In this document: positions 1 to 8,710 of the stretch, one piece after another | How the letters are laid out: every line of letters begins with the position of its first letter | How positions within the stretch are numbered: position 1 is the first letter of the stretch | From: Nocardia elegans NBRC 108235 | GTDB lineage: Bacteria; Actinomycetota; Actinomycetes; Mycobacteriales; Mycobacteriaceae | NCBI RefSeq assembly: GCF_001612845.1 | Contig: NZ_BDBF01000051.1 | Span: forward strand, 1-60,664 | DNA: 60,664 nt | Direction of reading: 5' to 3' | Position numbers and translations under genes: made by a program | The notes under the pieces: model-generated | What the model saw: only the letters and a program-made list of their open reading frames with translations | Database searches by the model: none | Told to the model about the DNA's origin: nothing

Positions 1-2
1 AG

Positions 3-557
3 GGGCCCGGTCGCTCGCAGCGAGTTGCCCCCGAAGGCCGCCCGCCGGCCGTGCAGCCGCCGCGGCGCATCCCGCCCGACGGCATGCGGCATTCGCCTAC
101 GCGCACAACGGGATCCGGGCCCGGCAGCGTGCCTCCCGCCATGCCCCGGGAGCCGAAGGACACCGATGCGACCCAGGAGCTGCACGAGCCGGCGAATCCG
201 GGCCACCGGCCACCGGCCGGCGGCCACAACGCACCGGCTCCGGGGCTCCGAGGCGACCTCGGCTCGCCGCACGGTCCGGGCTCGATGGGCACCGGTGAAG
301 CCGGAGGTCCGACGGCGCCCGAGCCCGGGAATTCCACGGCCGCAACCGAATCCGATGCGTCCGGAAACCCGGCCGACCACCCCGACGCCCCGGGTGACGA
401 CAACCGCAACAACATCGAACAGTGGATGGCCGACCTGCGCTCGTCCCGTCGTCGCCCCGAGCCGGAACCGGCCGATCCCGACGACGAGGGTAAGCATCGC
501 ACCAGCGGCCGCACGGTGAGCGTCAACGAACTGCTGCGCCGCCAGAACCGCGACTGA
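3..557 (+). CDS. C-terminal part of an unidentified proline/glycine-rich protein (5' end outside window)
   Basis: The reading frame is open from the window edge to a TGA at 555-557, so this is the 3' part of a longer gene. An internal ATG at 51 is unlikely to be the true start because the frame stays open upstream of it. The visible part (about 184 residues) is low-complexity, rich in Pro, Gly, Ala and Glu, and probably disordered. The last residues form a more conserved-looking tail (RTVSVNELLRRQNRD), a style seen at the cytoplasmic ends of several mycolata envelope proteins. No domain is recognisable, so no function is assigned. A strong hairpin follows immediately. Confidence 0.6.
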   Translation, partial: GPGRSQRVAPEGRPPAVQPPRRIPPDGMRHSPTRTTGSGPGSVPPAMPREPKDTDATQELHEPANPGHRPPAGGHNAPAPGLRGDLGSPHGPGSMGTGEAGGPTAPEPGNSTAATESDASGNPADHPDAPGDDNRNNIEQWMADLRSSRRRPEPEPADPDDEGKHRTSGRTVSVNELLRRQNRD

Positions 558-565
558 TCGAACTG

Positions 566-595
566 CGCGGGCCGGTGGCTTCGTACCGGCCCGCG
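566..595 (+). terminator. Intrinsic terminator-like hairpin
   Basis: A perfect inverted repeat with 11-bp GC-rich arms (566-576 and 585-595) and an 8-nt loop starts 8 bp after the stop of the first gene. There is no T-tract, as is usual in actinobacteria. Confidence 0.7.
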
Positions 596-624
596 CCCGC
601 AGCTCGCGGCTCTACGATGCACCC

Positions 625-815
625 ATGCTGAACACCGCGCGGATCGAGGCACGCGAGGGGGCCGGCGCGGCGTGGTCTTCGAGGAGTACCCGGGCACCGT
701 CGGCGGGATCATGGAGATCGAGGGAAACTACCCCAGCAAGGGACGCGCGGAACGGGGTGCGTGGTTTCGCGACAGCGAGGGAAACATGATCGGACTCGGC
801 GAGGTCGTCGAATAG
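625..815 (+). pseudogene. Remnant of a VOC (glyoxalase/bleomycin-resistance) family gene
   Basis: The frame 672-815 encodes VVFEEYPGTVGGIMEIEGNY, then a segment containing GAWFRDSEGNMIGLGE before a TAG. This is the usual C-terminal strand pattern of small VOC proteins, with the metal-ligand Glu region and the DSEGN turn. The only upstream ATG (625) is in a different frame, and the N-terminal VOC repeat is absent: the whole piece is 191 bp where an intact gene is about 360-400 bp. I infer a 5'/internal deletion plus frame loss. The identity rests on recognising the C-terminal motif only. Confidence 0.6.
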
Positions 816-818
816 CGA

Positions 819-1514
819 TCAGAACCCCGACATCAGCTTCTTCCATTGCACGCCGAACGGATGCTTCGCGGTGATCGAGCTGAACCGGCTGCGCCCGTGC
901 ACGATGATGTGCAGCGGTCCGATCGGCGGCCCGGTACGCACCTTGTTGTTGGCGCTGGAACCGATCAGCTCCACGCCGTTCAGGTCGACGGTCGCCTCAC
1001 CGGGCAGGATCATGGTCAACGAGCTGCAGAAATCGTCGACCCGGATCTCGACCACCTGGGTCGACATCACGGCCTGGGTGAAATCCAGGGTGACGCCGGA
1101 CAGATAGCTGTTGACGTACAGCGAGGGCGGCACCTGCCACGGTCCCTTGCGGGTGACGCCGGACAGGCGCGGACGAATCGCGGTTTCGGTCTCGGTGCGT
1201 CCGGCGGGGGCACCCCACCGCCACGTCTGCGCCGGTCCGGGCGAGGCGGTCGGCCGGGCGGGATTCGGTTGTCCCGCAAGGCGAATCCCGGGCAGGTCGA
1301 TCAGGACGGCGTTGAGTTCGCCGCGCGTCTTGGCCGCCAGCGCGGTATCCATCCGCTCGCTGAACTCGCCCAGCGACAACATGCCCAGCCCGACCGCGCG
1401 CTGCAGCAGGTTCCCGACATGTTCGCGTTCGGCATCCGATACTCGCAGGTCACGGTCGCCCACGGCTCCCCCGGTTCCCGCGGACCCCGGGGCGGAAACG
1501 GTCTCACCACCCAT
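819..1514 (-). CDS. DUF1707 (SHOCT-like) domain protein
   Basis: 231 residues from ATG 1514. A longer frame exists upstream, but its extra residues are low-quality and not protein-like. After a short Gly/Ala leader, the DUF1707 core (LRVSDAEREHVGNLLQRAVG, then GMLSLGEFSERMDTALAAKT) covers roughly residues 20-75. This domain is common near the N terminus of small actinobacterial proteins. The rest is a C-terminal region of beta-rich appearance (LDFTQAVMSTQVVEIRVDDF) resembling the cell-wall-active LiaF-like C-terminal domain often coupled to DUF1707. It is probably cytoplasmic, since no membrane segment is evident. It lies downstream of the collapsed two-component remnant on the same strand. 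Molecular function is unknown. Confidence 0.8.
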   Translation of the reverse strand: MGGETVSAPGSAGTGGAVGDRDLRVSDAEREHVGNLLQRAVGLGMLSLGEFSERMDTALAAKTRGELNAVLIDLPGIRLAGQPNPARPTASPGPAQTWRWGAPAGRTETETAIRPRLSGVTRKGPWQVPPSLYVNSYLSGVTLDFTQAVMSTQVVEIRVDDFCSSLTMILPGEATVDLNGVELIGSSANNKVRTGPPIGPLHIIVHGRSRFSSITAKHPFGVQWKKLMSGF

Positions 1515-1573
1515 GTTCACGAGGCTACCGACGCCGCGGCCGCAGCACATCAGGGCAATCCCTGATCCGGCCC

Positions 1574-2214
1574 CTACTCGAGGCCCTGTTCGATGGCGTA
1601 CCGGGTGAGTTCGACCCGGTTGCCGAGCGGCAGTTTGCACAGCGTCGCCTGCACGTGGTTCTCCACCGCGCGATGGCTGACGCTCAGCCTGGTCGCGATC
1701 TGTTTCGCCGACAAACCCTTCGCCACCAGCCGCAACACCTCGGTTTCGCGGTCGGTGAGGACCGGGCGCTCGGCGCTCCTACCGGCCCCGCCCCGGCGAT
1801 GCGACGGAATTCGCCTCGTCGCCGTCGTGCAGCGCGTATTGGACAGCGCGGCACCGACGGCGGCGGCGATCTCCCGGGCGGTCCATGCCCCGATCGTCAC
1901 CGGCTCACCGGGCGCGGAGACCGAGATCGCCGGCGCGGCCAAGGCCCGCAGCGGGGAACGCAGGTCCGCGCGGGCGCCGAGACGACGGACCAGAGCACCA
2001 GCATCCCGATCAGCACCCAACTCAGCGGTCGCCGCTCGTACGACGACACCGAGGCGACCTGCTGGCCCACCGCGTAGAGCATTGTGACCAGGCGAAACAC
2101 CTGCGCCGCCCGCCACAGCGGCGCCGTCGCGGCCGTCGGTCCCGGCGCGGTCGAGCCGGCGGGCGGCGTGACGCCCGCGGACTCAGCCCTCGTCCGCATC
2201 ACCGCCGTCCGCAT
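1574..2214 (-). pseudogene. Collapsed two-component system: MacS-like histidine kinase fused to a LuxR-type response-regulator tail
   Basis: Three separate pieces are visible on the minus strand. First (from ATG 2214 or 2199), a kinase N terminus with LWRAAQVFRLVTMLYAVGQQ and one or two membrane segments. Second, after a frame change near 1960-1975, APAISVSAPGEPVTIGAWTA followed by AVGAALSNT, which resembles the start of the HATPase domain of MacS-family kinases. Third, from about 1775, a complete LuxR/NarL helix-turn-helix (LTDRETEVLRLVAKGLSAKQ ... HRAVENHVQATLCKL). The sensor core, dimerisation helix, most of the ATPase and the entire receiver are missing. The total is about 640 bp where an intact pair needs roughly 1.8 kb. 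The start overlaps the end of the AI-2E gene. I infer two internal deletions. An HTH-only protein might still be made from the third piece. Confidence 0.7.
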
Positions 2215-3472
2215 CGGACCGCGATTCGGCCCGGCGGTAGCGATCCGGCTCGGGCCGGTCGGGATCGGCGTGGAACATCGGCTCCCCCGGTTCCCCGGTA
2301 TTGAGTTCCTGATACAGCTCTTCCGGGCTGCCGACCAGCAACGAACGGATCGCGGTGTTCATCACCGCGACGAACGGCACCGCCAGCAGACCACCCGCGA
2401 TACCGGCCAGCACCACGCCCGCCGTGATCGCCAGCACCACCGCCAGCGGATGGATGCGCACCGCGCGGCCCAGCAACAACGGTTGCAGCACATGGCCCTC
2501 CAGCTGCATCACCGCCACCGTGATGCCGAGCACGATCAGCGCGGTGACGAAACCCTTCGTCATCAAGGCCAGGAAGACCGCGATGAAACCCGCGAGCAGG
2601 GAGCCGACGATCGGGACGAAGGCGCCGATGAACACCAGCGATGCCAGCGGAAGGGCGAGCGGCACACTGAGAATCGCCAGCCCGGCGCCGATGCCGATGG
2701 CGTCGACGGCCGCCACCACGACGGTGGCGCGCACGAATCCGATCAGCGTGCCGAAGCCGAGCCGCCCGGCGGTGCGCACGCGTTCACGTTGCGGGGTGGG
2801 CACGATCCGGGTCACGAAGTTCCAGATCTGGTCGCCGCCGTAGAGGAAGAAGATCAGGATGAACAGCGTCAGGAAGGCGCCGGTCAAGAATTCGCCGATC
2901 GCCGCGGCGGTGGTCAGGGCGCCGCTGGTCAGCGAATCCTGATTGGCCTCCAGGGTTTTGATGATCGTATTGCCGCCGTTGCGGATCTGGTCGTTGCTCA
3001 GATGCAGCGGACCGTTGATCAGCCAGTCCTGCACGGTGTGGATGCTGGTCTTGAATTCGTCGGTCAGCTGCGGCACACCGGTGATGAACTGCTCGATCAC
3101 GAAGGTGAAGATTCCCGCCAGCAAGCCCAGCGATCCGACCAGGGCCACGAATACGCCGATGCCGCGCGGCATTCCGAGGCGTTGCAGCAGATCCACCAGC
3201 GGCGAGAGCAGCGCCGCCGCGAGCAGGGCGATCGCGACCGGAATGACGACCGTGGTCAGCTTGTGCGCCAGGTAGGCGACCGCCAGCACCGCCACCAGGA
3301 TGATCAACAATCGCCAGCACCATTCGGCGCCTTGACGCACCAGTGGATGCACCGAGTCGGCCGCGCTGCGCTCGCGCCCGCGATCGGGTGCGCTTCGGCT
3401 CGAAGCCGCCGATGCGACGCCCGCCGGGGCAGGCTCGGCCGGATTCCCGGAGGTCTTGCTGTCCCCACTCAC
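2183..3472 (-). CDS. AI-2E family (PerM-like) transporter
   Basis: 429 residues from ATG 3472. After a hydrophilic, Ala/Arg-rich N terminus (about 45 residues) come paired hydrophobic segments (LLIILVAVLAVAYLAHKL; VIPVAIALLAAALLSPLVDL), a long soluble loop, and a C-terminal block of membrane helices. The family-typical GAFVPIVGSLLAGFIAVFLA and LLLGRAVRIHPLAVVLAITA stretches sit near residues 290-370. The architecture and length match the AI-2E exporter/PerM family of inner-membrane transporters. Substrates differ within the family and cannot be told here. The acidic C-terminal tail overlaps the start of the kinase remnant, so it was probably once in an operon with that system. Confidence 0.88.
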   Translation of the reverse strand: MSGDSKTSGNPAEPAPAGVASAASSRSAPDRGRERSAADSVHPLVRQGAEWCWRLLIILVAVLAVAYLAHKLTTVVIPVAIALLAAALLSPLVDLLQRLGMPRGIGVFVALVGSLGLLAGIFTFVIEQFITGVPQLTDEFKTSIHTVQDWLINGPLHLSNDQIRNGGNTIIKTLEANQDSLTSGALTTAAAIGEFLTGAFLTLFILIFFLYGGDQIWNFVTRIVPTPQRERVRTAGRLGFGTLIGFVRATVVVAAVDAIGIGAGLAILSVPLALPLASLVFIGAFVPIVGSLLAGFIAVFLALMTKGFVTALIVLGITVAVMQLEGHVLQPLLLGRAVRIHPLAVVLAITAGVVLAGIAGGLLAVPFVAVMNTAIRSLLVGSPEELYQELNTGEPGEPMFHADPDRPEPDRYRRAESRSDADGGDADEG

Positions 3473-3563
3473 GCCGCGAGCCTATCGGCCGGGGACGCAA
3501 CCGGCACGTGTCCGCTCCGCCCGAATCCGGTGACCTACGACGCGCCCCGCTAGATTGGTCATC

Positions 3564-5072
3564 GTGTCAGCGCCTCTGGAAGCGGTCAAACAGACCATGC
3601 GAACGCGCTGGCCGCTGTACCTCGCATCGATGCTGGCGGCCAATGCCTTCGGTGCGGTCTTGGTCTACGCGTTCATTCAGTACGGGCTGCCCGCGCCCGA
3701 GGGCACCCCGAACGGGTTGCGGCGCGCCGGCCTGCTGCTTCCGGCGCTGGTCTTCGCGATCGGCGGATTCCTGAGCGTCACCGCCTCGGCGTTGATGCTG
3801 CGCCCGGTGATGCGCTGGCAGATGCGCGGCGGGCCGCCCAGTCGCCAGGAACAGATGGCGGCGTTGCACGCGCCGCTGCGGCAGTCCATCCTCCACCTGC
3901 TGTTGTGGCTGGTGGGCGGTGCGGTGCTGGCCGCGCGGATCATCGTGGAAACACCCGAGCTCGCGGGTGCGGTGATCGTCACCGAATGTATGGCCGCCAC
4001 CATCGTGTTCGGCTTCACCTACATGCTGGGTGAACGAATTTTGCGCCCGGTGGCCGCGCACGCGCTGACCACCGGCACCTTCGATCACACCCTCACCCCC
4101 GGTGTCGGCACGCGCATGGCGATGACGTGGGGCATGGGCACATTCGCGCCGACCATCGCTATCGTGCTGCTGTGCGTCACCCAGATCACGTCGCAGGTGC
4201 ATTTCTCGGCGCAGTCGCTGGCCATCTCGATTCTGCTGCTGTGCGGTGTGGTGATCATGCAGGCGCTGGCGCTGTCGATGCTCACCGCGTCGAGCATCTC
4301 CGACCCGGTGCGGCAGCTCTCCCGAGCGATCAACCGGGTGCAGGGAGGTGCGCGCGATGTCCAGGTCGAGGTGTTCGACGGCAGTGAGATCGGCCTGCTG
4401 CAGGTCGGTTTCAACCGCATGATGGAAGAGGCCGCGCAGCGCCGCGAACTGCAGGAACTGTTCGGCCAGCACGTCGGCGAGGAAGTGGCCCGCCGCGCGC
4501 TCGAGTACGGCACGGAACTGGGTGGTGAAACTCGGTTCGTGGCCGTGTTGTTCGTGGATATGGTCGGCTCCACCGCCACCGCCGCCGAGCGGCCGCCCAC
4601 CGAGGTGGTCAGTCTGCTCAACGAATTCTTCCGGGTGGTGGTCGATGTGGTCGACCGGCACAACGGCCTGATCAACAAGTTCGTCGGCGATGCGGCGCTG
4701 GCGATCTTCGGTGCGCCACTGGACCGTCCGGACGCGCCGACCGCCGCGCTGGCCGCGGCCCGCGATCTGCGCGAGGCGCTGCGCGAGGTGCCGGGCCTGG
4801 ATATCGGCATCGGTGTCTCGGCCGGCCTAGCCGTCGCCGGAAACATCGGCGCCGCGAATCGCTTCGAGTACACGGTGATCGGCGATCCGGTGAACGAGGC
4901 CTCGCGCCTCACCGAATTGGCGAAGGAACATCCGGGCCGCGTCCTGGCCTCGGGCAGCGCCCTGTACTTCGCCGACGACGACGAACAGAAGCAGTGGATC
5001 TCCGGCGACGAGGTGCAATTGCGCGGTCGCCGCCGCAAGACCCGGCTCGCGTGGCCGAAGGCTCTCGGATGA
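3564..5072 (+). CDS. Membrane class III adenylate cyclase with HAMP domain
   Basis: 502 residues from GTG 3564, with a TTG 9 bp upstream as a weaker alternative. The first about 230 residues hold six hydrophobic segments, followed by a HAMP linker (SSISDPVRQLSRAINRVQGG) and a class III cyclase domain. Both metal-binding aspartates are present (D332 in FVDMVGST, D376 in NKFVGDAALAIFG), as are the substrate lysine of NKF and the IGDPVNEASRL segment carrying the transition-state Asn and Arg, so it should be an active ATP cyclase. This layout matches the mycobacterial Rv1318c/Rv1319c/Rv3645 type. The gene stands alone. The input signal is not evident, since the membrane part has no recognisable sensor fold. 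Confidence 0.92.
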   Translation: MSAPLEAVKQTMRTRWPLYLASMLAANAFGAVLVYAFIQYGLPAPEGTPNGLRRAGLLLPALVFAIGGFLSVTASALMLRPVMRWQMRGGPPSRQEQMAALHAPLRQSILHLLLWLVGGAVLAARIIVETPELAGAVIVTECMAATIVFGFTYMLGERILRPVAAHALTTGTFDHTLTPGVGTRMAMTWGMGTFAPTIAIVLLCVTQITSQVHFSAQSLAISILLLCGVVIMQALALSMLTASSISDPVRQLSRAINRVQGGARDVQVEVFDGSEIGLLQVGFNRMMEEAAQRRELQELFGQHVGEEVARRALEYGTELGGETRFVAVLFVDMVGSTATAAERPPTEVVSLLNEFFRVVVDVVDRHNGLINKFVGDAALAIFGAPLDRPDAPTAALAAARDLREALREVPGLDIGIGVSAGLAVAGNIGAANRFEYTVIGDPVNEASRLTELAKEHPGRVLASGSALYFADDDEQKQWISGDEVQLRGRRRKTRLAWPKALG

Positions 5073-5114
5073 GCCACTGCCGCCTTCGGGCCCGACCCCA
5101 CTAGGCTGGGCGTC

Positions 5115-6287
5115 GTGACGGCCCACGCTGAACCCGGCGGCGAACCGGCGCGGCCCGCGCGGCGCAGGTTCCGCTGGTTGAAATGGGCCCTCGGCGTTGC
5201 CCTGTCGGCGTTGCTGATCGCCGAGGGCGTATACCTGTGGCCGCGCCTGCACGATTCCTGGCGCAACCTCACGGAGATCCACTGGGGCTGGGTCGCCCTG
5301 TGCGTCTGGATGCAAGCGTTGTCGATGAGCGGATTCGGCCGCATCCAGAAACGCCTGCTACGCGCGGGCGGGGTCGACGTCTCGCAGCGCGCCTCGGTAT
5401 CGGTCGTCTACGGAGCCACCGCGATGTCGGTGTCGCTGCCCGCCGGCCAAGTGTTCTCCACGGCCTTCACCTATCGCCAGACCCGCCGCTGGGGTGCGAG
5501 CCCGATCGTCGCGTCCTGGCAGCTGCTGATGTCGGGCGTAGTCGCGACGAGCGGCATGCTGCTGCTCGGCGTGGGCGGCGCGCTGCTGGTCGGCAATCGC
5601 ATCGGTCCGTGGAAGCTGGTTCTCACGCTGGGCGCGGTGGCGCTGCTGGTGTGGGCGGGCAAATACATCTCCGGTAACCCCGGTGCGCTGCAGGCGCTGG
5701 TGCGCCGCGGGGTGCGGCTGGTCAACCGGATCCGGCGACATCCGGCCGATGCCGGACTGGCGCACGTCGACGAGGTGCTGCGACAGCTGGAATCGGTGGA
5801 TGTGCACCGGCGGGATGCCGCGTGGGTGGCGTTCTGGGCGGTCGTGCATCGGCTCGGCGATGTGGCCTGCCTGGGTGCGGCCTGCTACGCGGTCGGCGCC
5901 GATCCGCGCTGGGCGGGCCTGCTGATCGCCTTCAGTGTGGGCAAAGCGGTCGGCACCATTCCGTTCGCACCCGGTGGCATCGTCTACGTCGATGCCACCC
6001 TGATCTACAGCCTCACCGCCGCCGCGGGACTGCCGGCGGCGCAGGCGGTGGCCGCCGCCTTCGTCTACCGCATGGTGAGTTTCATTCTCGTCGCGATCAT
6101 CGGCTGGATCGTCTTCGTCTTCCGCTTCCGCAATCCGCAGCTCGGTGATGCGCAGTTCGAGCAGGAATTCGAACAGCGCTCGGCCCTGCTCGCCGAACCC
6201 CGCCGCGCCGACAGCGGCGCGAACCGGCCCCTTCGGGAGGGCGACTCGCCCGGACCGGCCGAACCCGACGGCGAACCGCAGCCCTGA
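5115..6287 (+). CDS. Flippase-like (YbhN/UPF0104, LPG-synthase-TM-like) membrane protein
   Basis: 390 residues from GTG 5115, 42 bp after the cyclase. Seven or more hydrophobic segments span about residues 20-335. Family landmarks are SMSVSLPAGQVFSTAFTYRQ, typical of the first conserved repeat, and FAPGGIVYVDATLIYSLTAA, matching the P-G-G-x-G-xx-(E/D) region near the C terminus. The terminal about 60 residues are hydrophilic. The family includes lysylphosphatidylglycerol synthase membrane domains and isoprenoid-linked glycan flippase-like proteins. No synthase domain is fused here, so I call it only flippase-like. Confidence 0.85.
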   Translation: MTAHAEPGGEPARPARRRFRWLKWALGVALSALLIAEGVYLWPRLHDSWRNLTEIHWGWVALCVWMQALSMSGFGRIQKRLLRAGGVDVSQRASVSVVYGATAMSVSLPAGQVFSTAFTYRQTRRWGASPIVASWQLLMSGVVATSGMLLLGVGGALLVGNRIGPWKLVLTLGAVALLVWAGKYISGNPGALQALVRRGVRLVNRIRRHPADAGLAHVDEVLRQLESVDVHRRDAAWVAFWAVVHRLGDVACLGAACYAVGADPRWAGLLIAFSVGKAVGTIPFAPGGIVYVDATLIYSLTAAAGLPAAQAVAAAFVYRMVSFILVAIIGWIVFVFRFRNPQLGDAQFEQEFEQRSALLAEPRRADSGANRPLREGDSPGPAEPDGEPQP

Positions 6288-6335
6288 GCGGTCCCGGAAT
6301 CCGGCTGCCGCACGGCTGTCACTACCCTGGCGACC

Positions 6336-6746
6336 GTGAGGAAATGGCTGCCGCTGCTGATCGATATCGTGCTGGTGATCGTGTTCTGCGCGATCGGCCG
6401 GCGCAGCCACGACGAAGCGGTGGCGGCGGGTCTGCTGCGCACGGTCTGGCCGTTCGGCGCCGGTCTGCTGATCGGCTGGGTGATTGCTCCGGCGATCGCC
6501 GGCCGCGGGCGACTGTCCGCCGCGCTCGCACGATTCGACGGATCGGCGGTGTGGCCGACCGGCGTGGTGGTGTGGTTGTCGACGCTGATCGGCGGCATGG
6601 TGCTGCGAGTGATCAGCGGTCAGGGCACCGCGGTCAGCTTCGTCATCGTCGCGGCGACCGTCCTCGCGCTCTTCCTGCTGGGCTGGCGTGCGGTGTGGAT
6701 GCTCGCCGCCCGGCGCATTCGAGTCACCGGCGCATCCGTGAACTGA
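6336..6746 (+). CDS. DUF3054 family membrane protein
   Basis: 136 residues from GTG 6336. Four membrane helices are visible: LLIDIVLVIVFCAIGRRSHD; LIGWVIAPAIAG; VVWLSTLIGGMVLRVISGQG; FVIVAATVLALFLLGWRAVW. The first helix ending in an IGRRSH(D/E) motif is characteristic of DUF3054. Length and topology fit the family. Function is unknown. It converges with the penicillin-binding-like gene only 12 bp away. Confidence 0.88.
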   Translation: MRKWLPLLIDIVLVIVFCAIGRRSHDEAVAAGLLRTVWPFGAGLLIGWVIAPAIAGRGRLSAALARFDGSAVWPTGVVVWLSTLIGGMVLRVISGQGTAVSFVIVAATVLALFLLGWRAVWMLAARRIRVTGASVN

Positions 6747-6758
6747 CGCCCGCGACCG

Positions 6759-8450
6759 CTACTTGTTGTCGTCCGGCGTGGCGAGCGACTGCAGCATCCG
6801 CGCGGCCATCCGGGAGGTGGCATCGCCGCTGTCGATATCGTCGATGTGGATGGCGAAGGCCAGGTCGCCGGCATTGGCGAGCAGCCATCCGTCCGAGCCG
6901 GCATTCGCGGTGAAGGCGGTGACCCCGGCATAGCGGGCGACCGTCACCTCCTGCGGACTTCCGGTCGCGTCGCGCAGCATGCCGCGCAGCTTGTCGACCA
7001 CATCGCCGGGCAGCGGTTCCAGCTTGGCCTCGGTGGTGCCGGGCCGGCCGATCTCGATCATCGGCGGGGCCACCGATCCCCGCGCGATCGTGGCCGCGGC
7101 GATCGCCATCCCGAACGGGCTGGCCAGAATCGGATCGTTGGTGCCCTGTTTGACCTGCTCGACGCCGCGACCGCCGATCGGCAGCCGGCCCGTGGTCTCG
7201 TCGAGTCCGGGCACCTTGAACCCGATGCCCACGCCCAGCATGGCCGCCGCCTCGGCCGCATCCTGCACCGAAACGTCCTGCGGCGCCTTCTTCTTCACGA
7301 TCGAGGCAACCGCCTTGAACAGGTCCATCGCACCACCGACCGGATAGGTGGCGGTGAATGCGGGCGCGCCCTGGGCGCTGGCGTAGTTGTTCTGGGCCGC
7401 CGCGACCACCGCACCCGTCGAGGGCTGTATCGCCACGATCGATGCCGCCGTACCGACACTGACCACGGCGTCCTCGGCCGCACGCTGCAACTTCTGGTCC
7501 ATCGTGGAGGCGATGTCCGGTCCCGGCGGACCCTGATATCCGGCCAGTTGGGTGACCATCCGGCCGTCGGGCTCGAACAGCTGCACACCCCAGCCGGCGT
7601 GCTGATCCCGGTTCTCCTGCCACACCTTCTGCAGCGCATCGGTCATGGGCGACCACACCCGGCGGTCGGCGACGATCAGCCTCGGCTGCTTCTCCATCAC
7701 CACGCCCGGAATCGAGGCCATCCGAGGCTCGAGAATCGCGAAATCGTCCTCGCGCAGGCTCACCGCGGTGATCGGCTTGCCCTGCGAGCCCGCCAGCTGC
7801 TGCATCAGCGAGGCACCGGTGATCAGCGGCGCGACCGGCGCGATGGCATCGGCCAGGGCATTGGTGGTGCCGACCGGATCACCCGTCTTGGTGGGATCCA
7901 CCTTGATGACGTTGATGGTCTGCTGGGTCAGCAACGGCTGGCCGTCGTTGTCGTTGACCTTCGGCGCCGGCGTCGCCTCGGTGCGGACGAGCTTCACCGA
8001 CCGCTTGTAATCCAGTTGCGGCATGACGACGGTGGGGTCCCAGGAAATCCGCCAGCCGATAGCCAGCTTGCGGATATTGCCCTGCAGGTCGTAACTCCAG
8101 TCCTTACCCGGCCCGAAGTTCCAGGCGGCCTTCAGGTTGAACATCGCCGAATCGCCGTCGAGGCTGATGAACTGAACCAGCTTGTAATCGGGCTTACCGG
8201 GCTGGAGTCCGTCGAACATCGACTTCAGAGTGCTCTCGGCACCGGAGGGGTACGAGGTCAGTGCGGCGGCGCCGGCGGCATCGCGATCGTCCATTAGCTG
8301 GGTGAAATGCTCGACGACCGCTTCGGGTCCACTCGGCGTGCTGTGAAAATCGCACGACCCCATCACGATCGCTACGGCAGCAATTGCGGCCAGTGCCACT
8401 GCGCCCCGAACGCGAAAGCGGCGGGATCCCCACACATCCATGTCGCCCAC
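6759..8450 (-). CDS. NTF2-like/transpeptidase-fold lipoprotein, probable catalytically dead PBP
   Basis: 563 residues from ATG 8450. The N terminus is a lipoprotein-type signal (hydrophobic run then MGSC, Cys33). Next is an NTF2-like (MecA-N) domain starting GPEAVVEHFTQLMDDRDAAG, then a PBP dimerisation-like region, then a transpeptidase-fold domain from about residue 320 with ASIVAIQPSTGAVVAAAQNN. The active-site region that should read YPPGS-T-F-K instead reads YPVGGAMDLFK (369-379), so the nucleophilic Ser of SxxK is missing. The KTG strand is also absent: the corresponding place reads VTAFTANAGSDGWLLANAG. I therefore infer a pseudoenzyme with a structural or sensing role in the envelope. 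Overall length and fold features are otherwise intact, so this is unlikely to be random decay. Confidence 0.85.
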   Translation of the reverse strand: MGDMDVWGSRRFRVRGAVALAAIAAVAIVMGSCDFHSTPSGPEAVVEHFTQLMDDRDAAGAAALTSYPSGAESTLKSMFDGLQPGKPDYKLVQFISLDGDSAMFNLKAAWNFGPGKDWSYDLQGNIRKLAIGWRISWDPTVVMPQLDYKRSVKLVRTEATPAPKVNDNDGQPLLTQQTINVIKVDPTKTGDPVGTTNALADAIAPVAPLITGASLMQQLAGSQGKPITAVSLREDDFAILEPRMASIPGVVMEKQPRLIVADRRVWSPMTDALQKVWQENRDQHAGWGVQLFEPDGRMVTQLAGYQGPPGPDIASTMDQKLQRAAEDAVVSVGTAASIVAIQPSTGAVVAAAQNNYASAQGAPAFTATYPVGGAMDLFKAVASIVKKKAPQDVSVQDAAEAAAMLGVGIGFKVPGLDETTGRLPIGGRGVEQVKQGTNDPILASPFGMAIAAATIARGSVAPPMIEIGRPGTTEAKLEPLPGDVVDKLRGMLRDATGSPQEVTVARYAGVTAFTANAGSDGWLLANAGDLAFAIHIDDIDSGDATSRMAARMLQSLATPDDNK

Positions 8451-8668
8451 TCTTCACTCTTGTCACTCCAGCAACAAGACCAACGGTACCCGAAGGAGTT
8501 GCCCGCGGTCCCACCTAGGCACCGACCGCATCTTCCATGCTCAGCGACCACAATAGTGCCCGATCACCGACATCCGTTGCAGCCGGTCGGCGAAATCGGC
8601 GGACGTGTTCGGAAGCTTCCCCTTTCCTCCGACAGCGAAACCCGCCGTGCCCTTATGCGGCGTAATCT

Positions 8669-8684
8669 TGTAATCACAGTTACA
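8669..8684. promoter_or_regulatory. TGTAA-N6-TTACA inverted repeat, possible operator
   Basis: TGTAATCACAGTTACA lies 27 bp upstream of the ATG at 8711, where it would overlap or adjoin the core promoter. The outer five bases of each arm are perfect inverted repeats. The cognate regulator is unknown and none is encoded next to it. Confidence 0.4.
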
Positions 8685-8710
8685 CAGAACTTTCGCAGTG
8701 AGGAAACATC

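Noticed and set aside
2084..3553. Open frame of about 490 codons opposite the AI-2E transporter gene
   Set aside because: Arg/His/Asp-rich, no motifs, fully covered by the transporter in the other strand.
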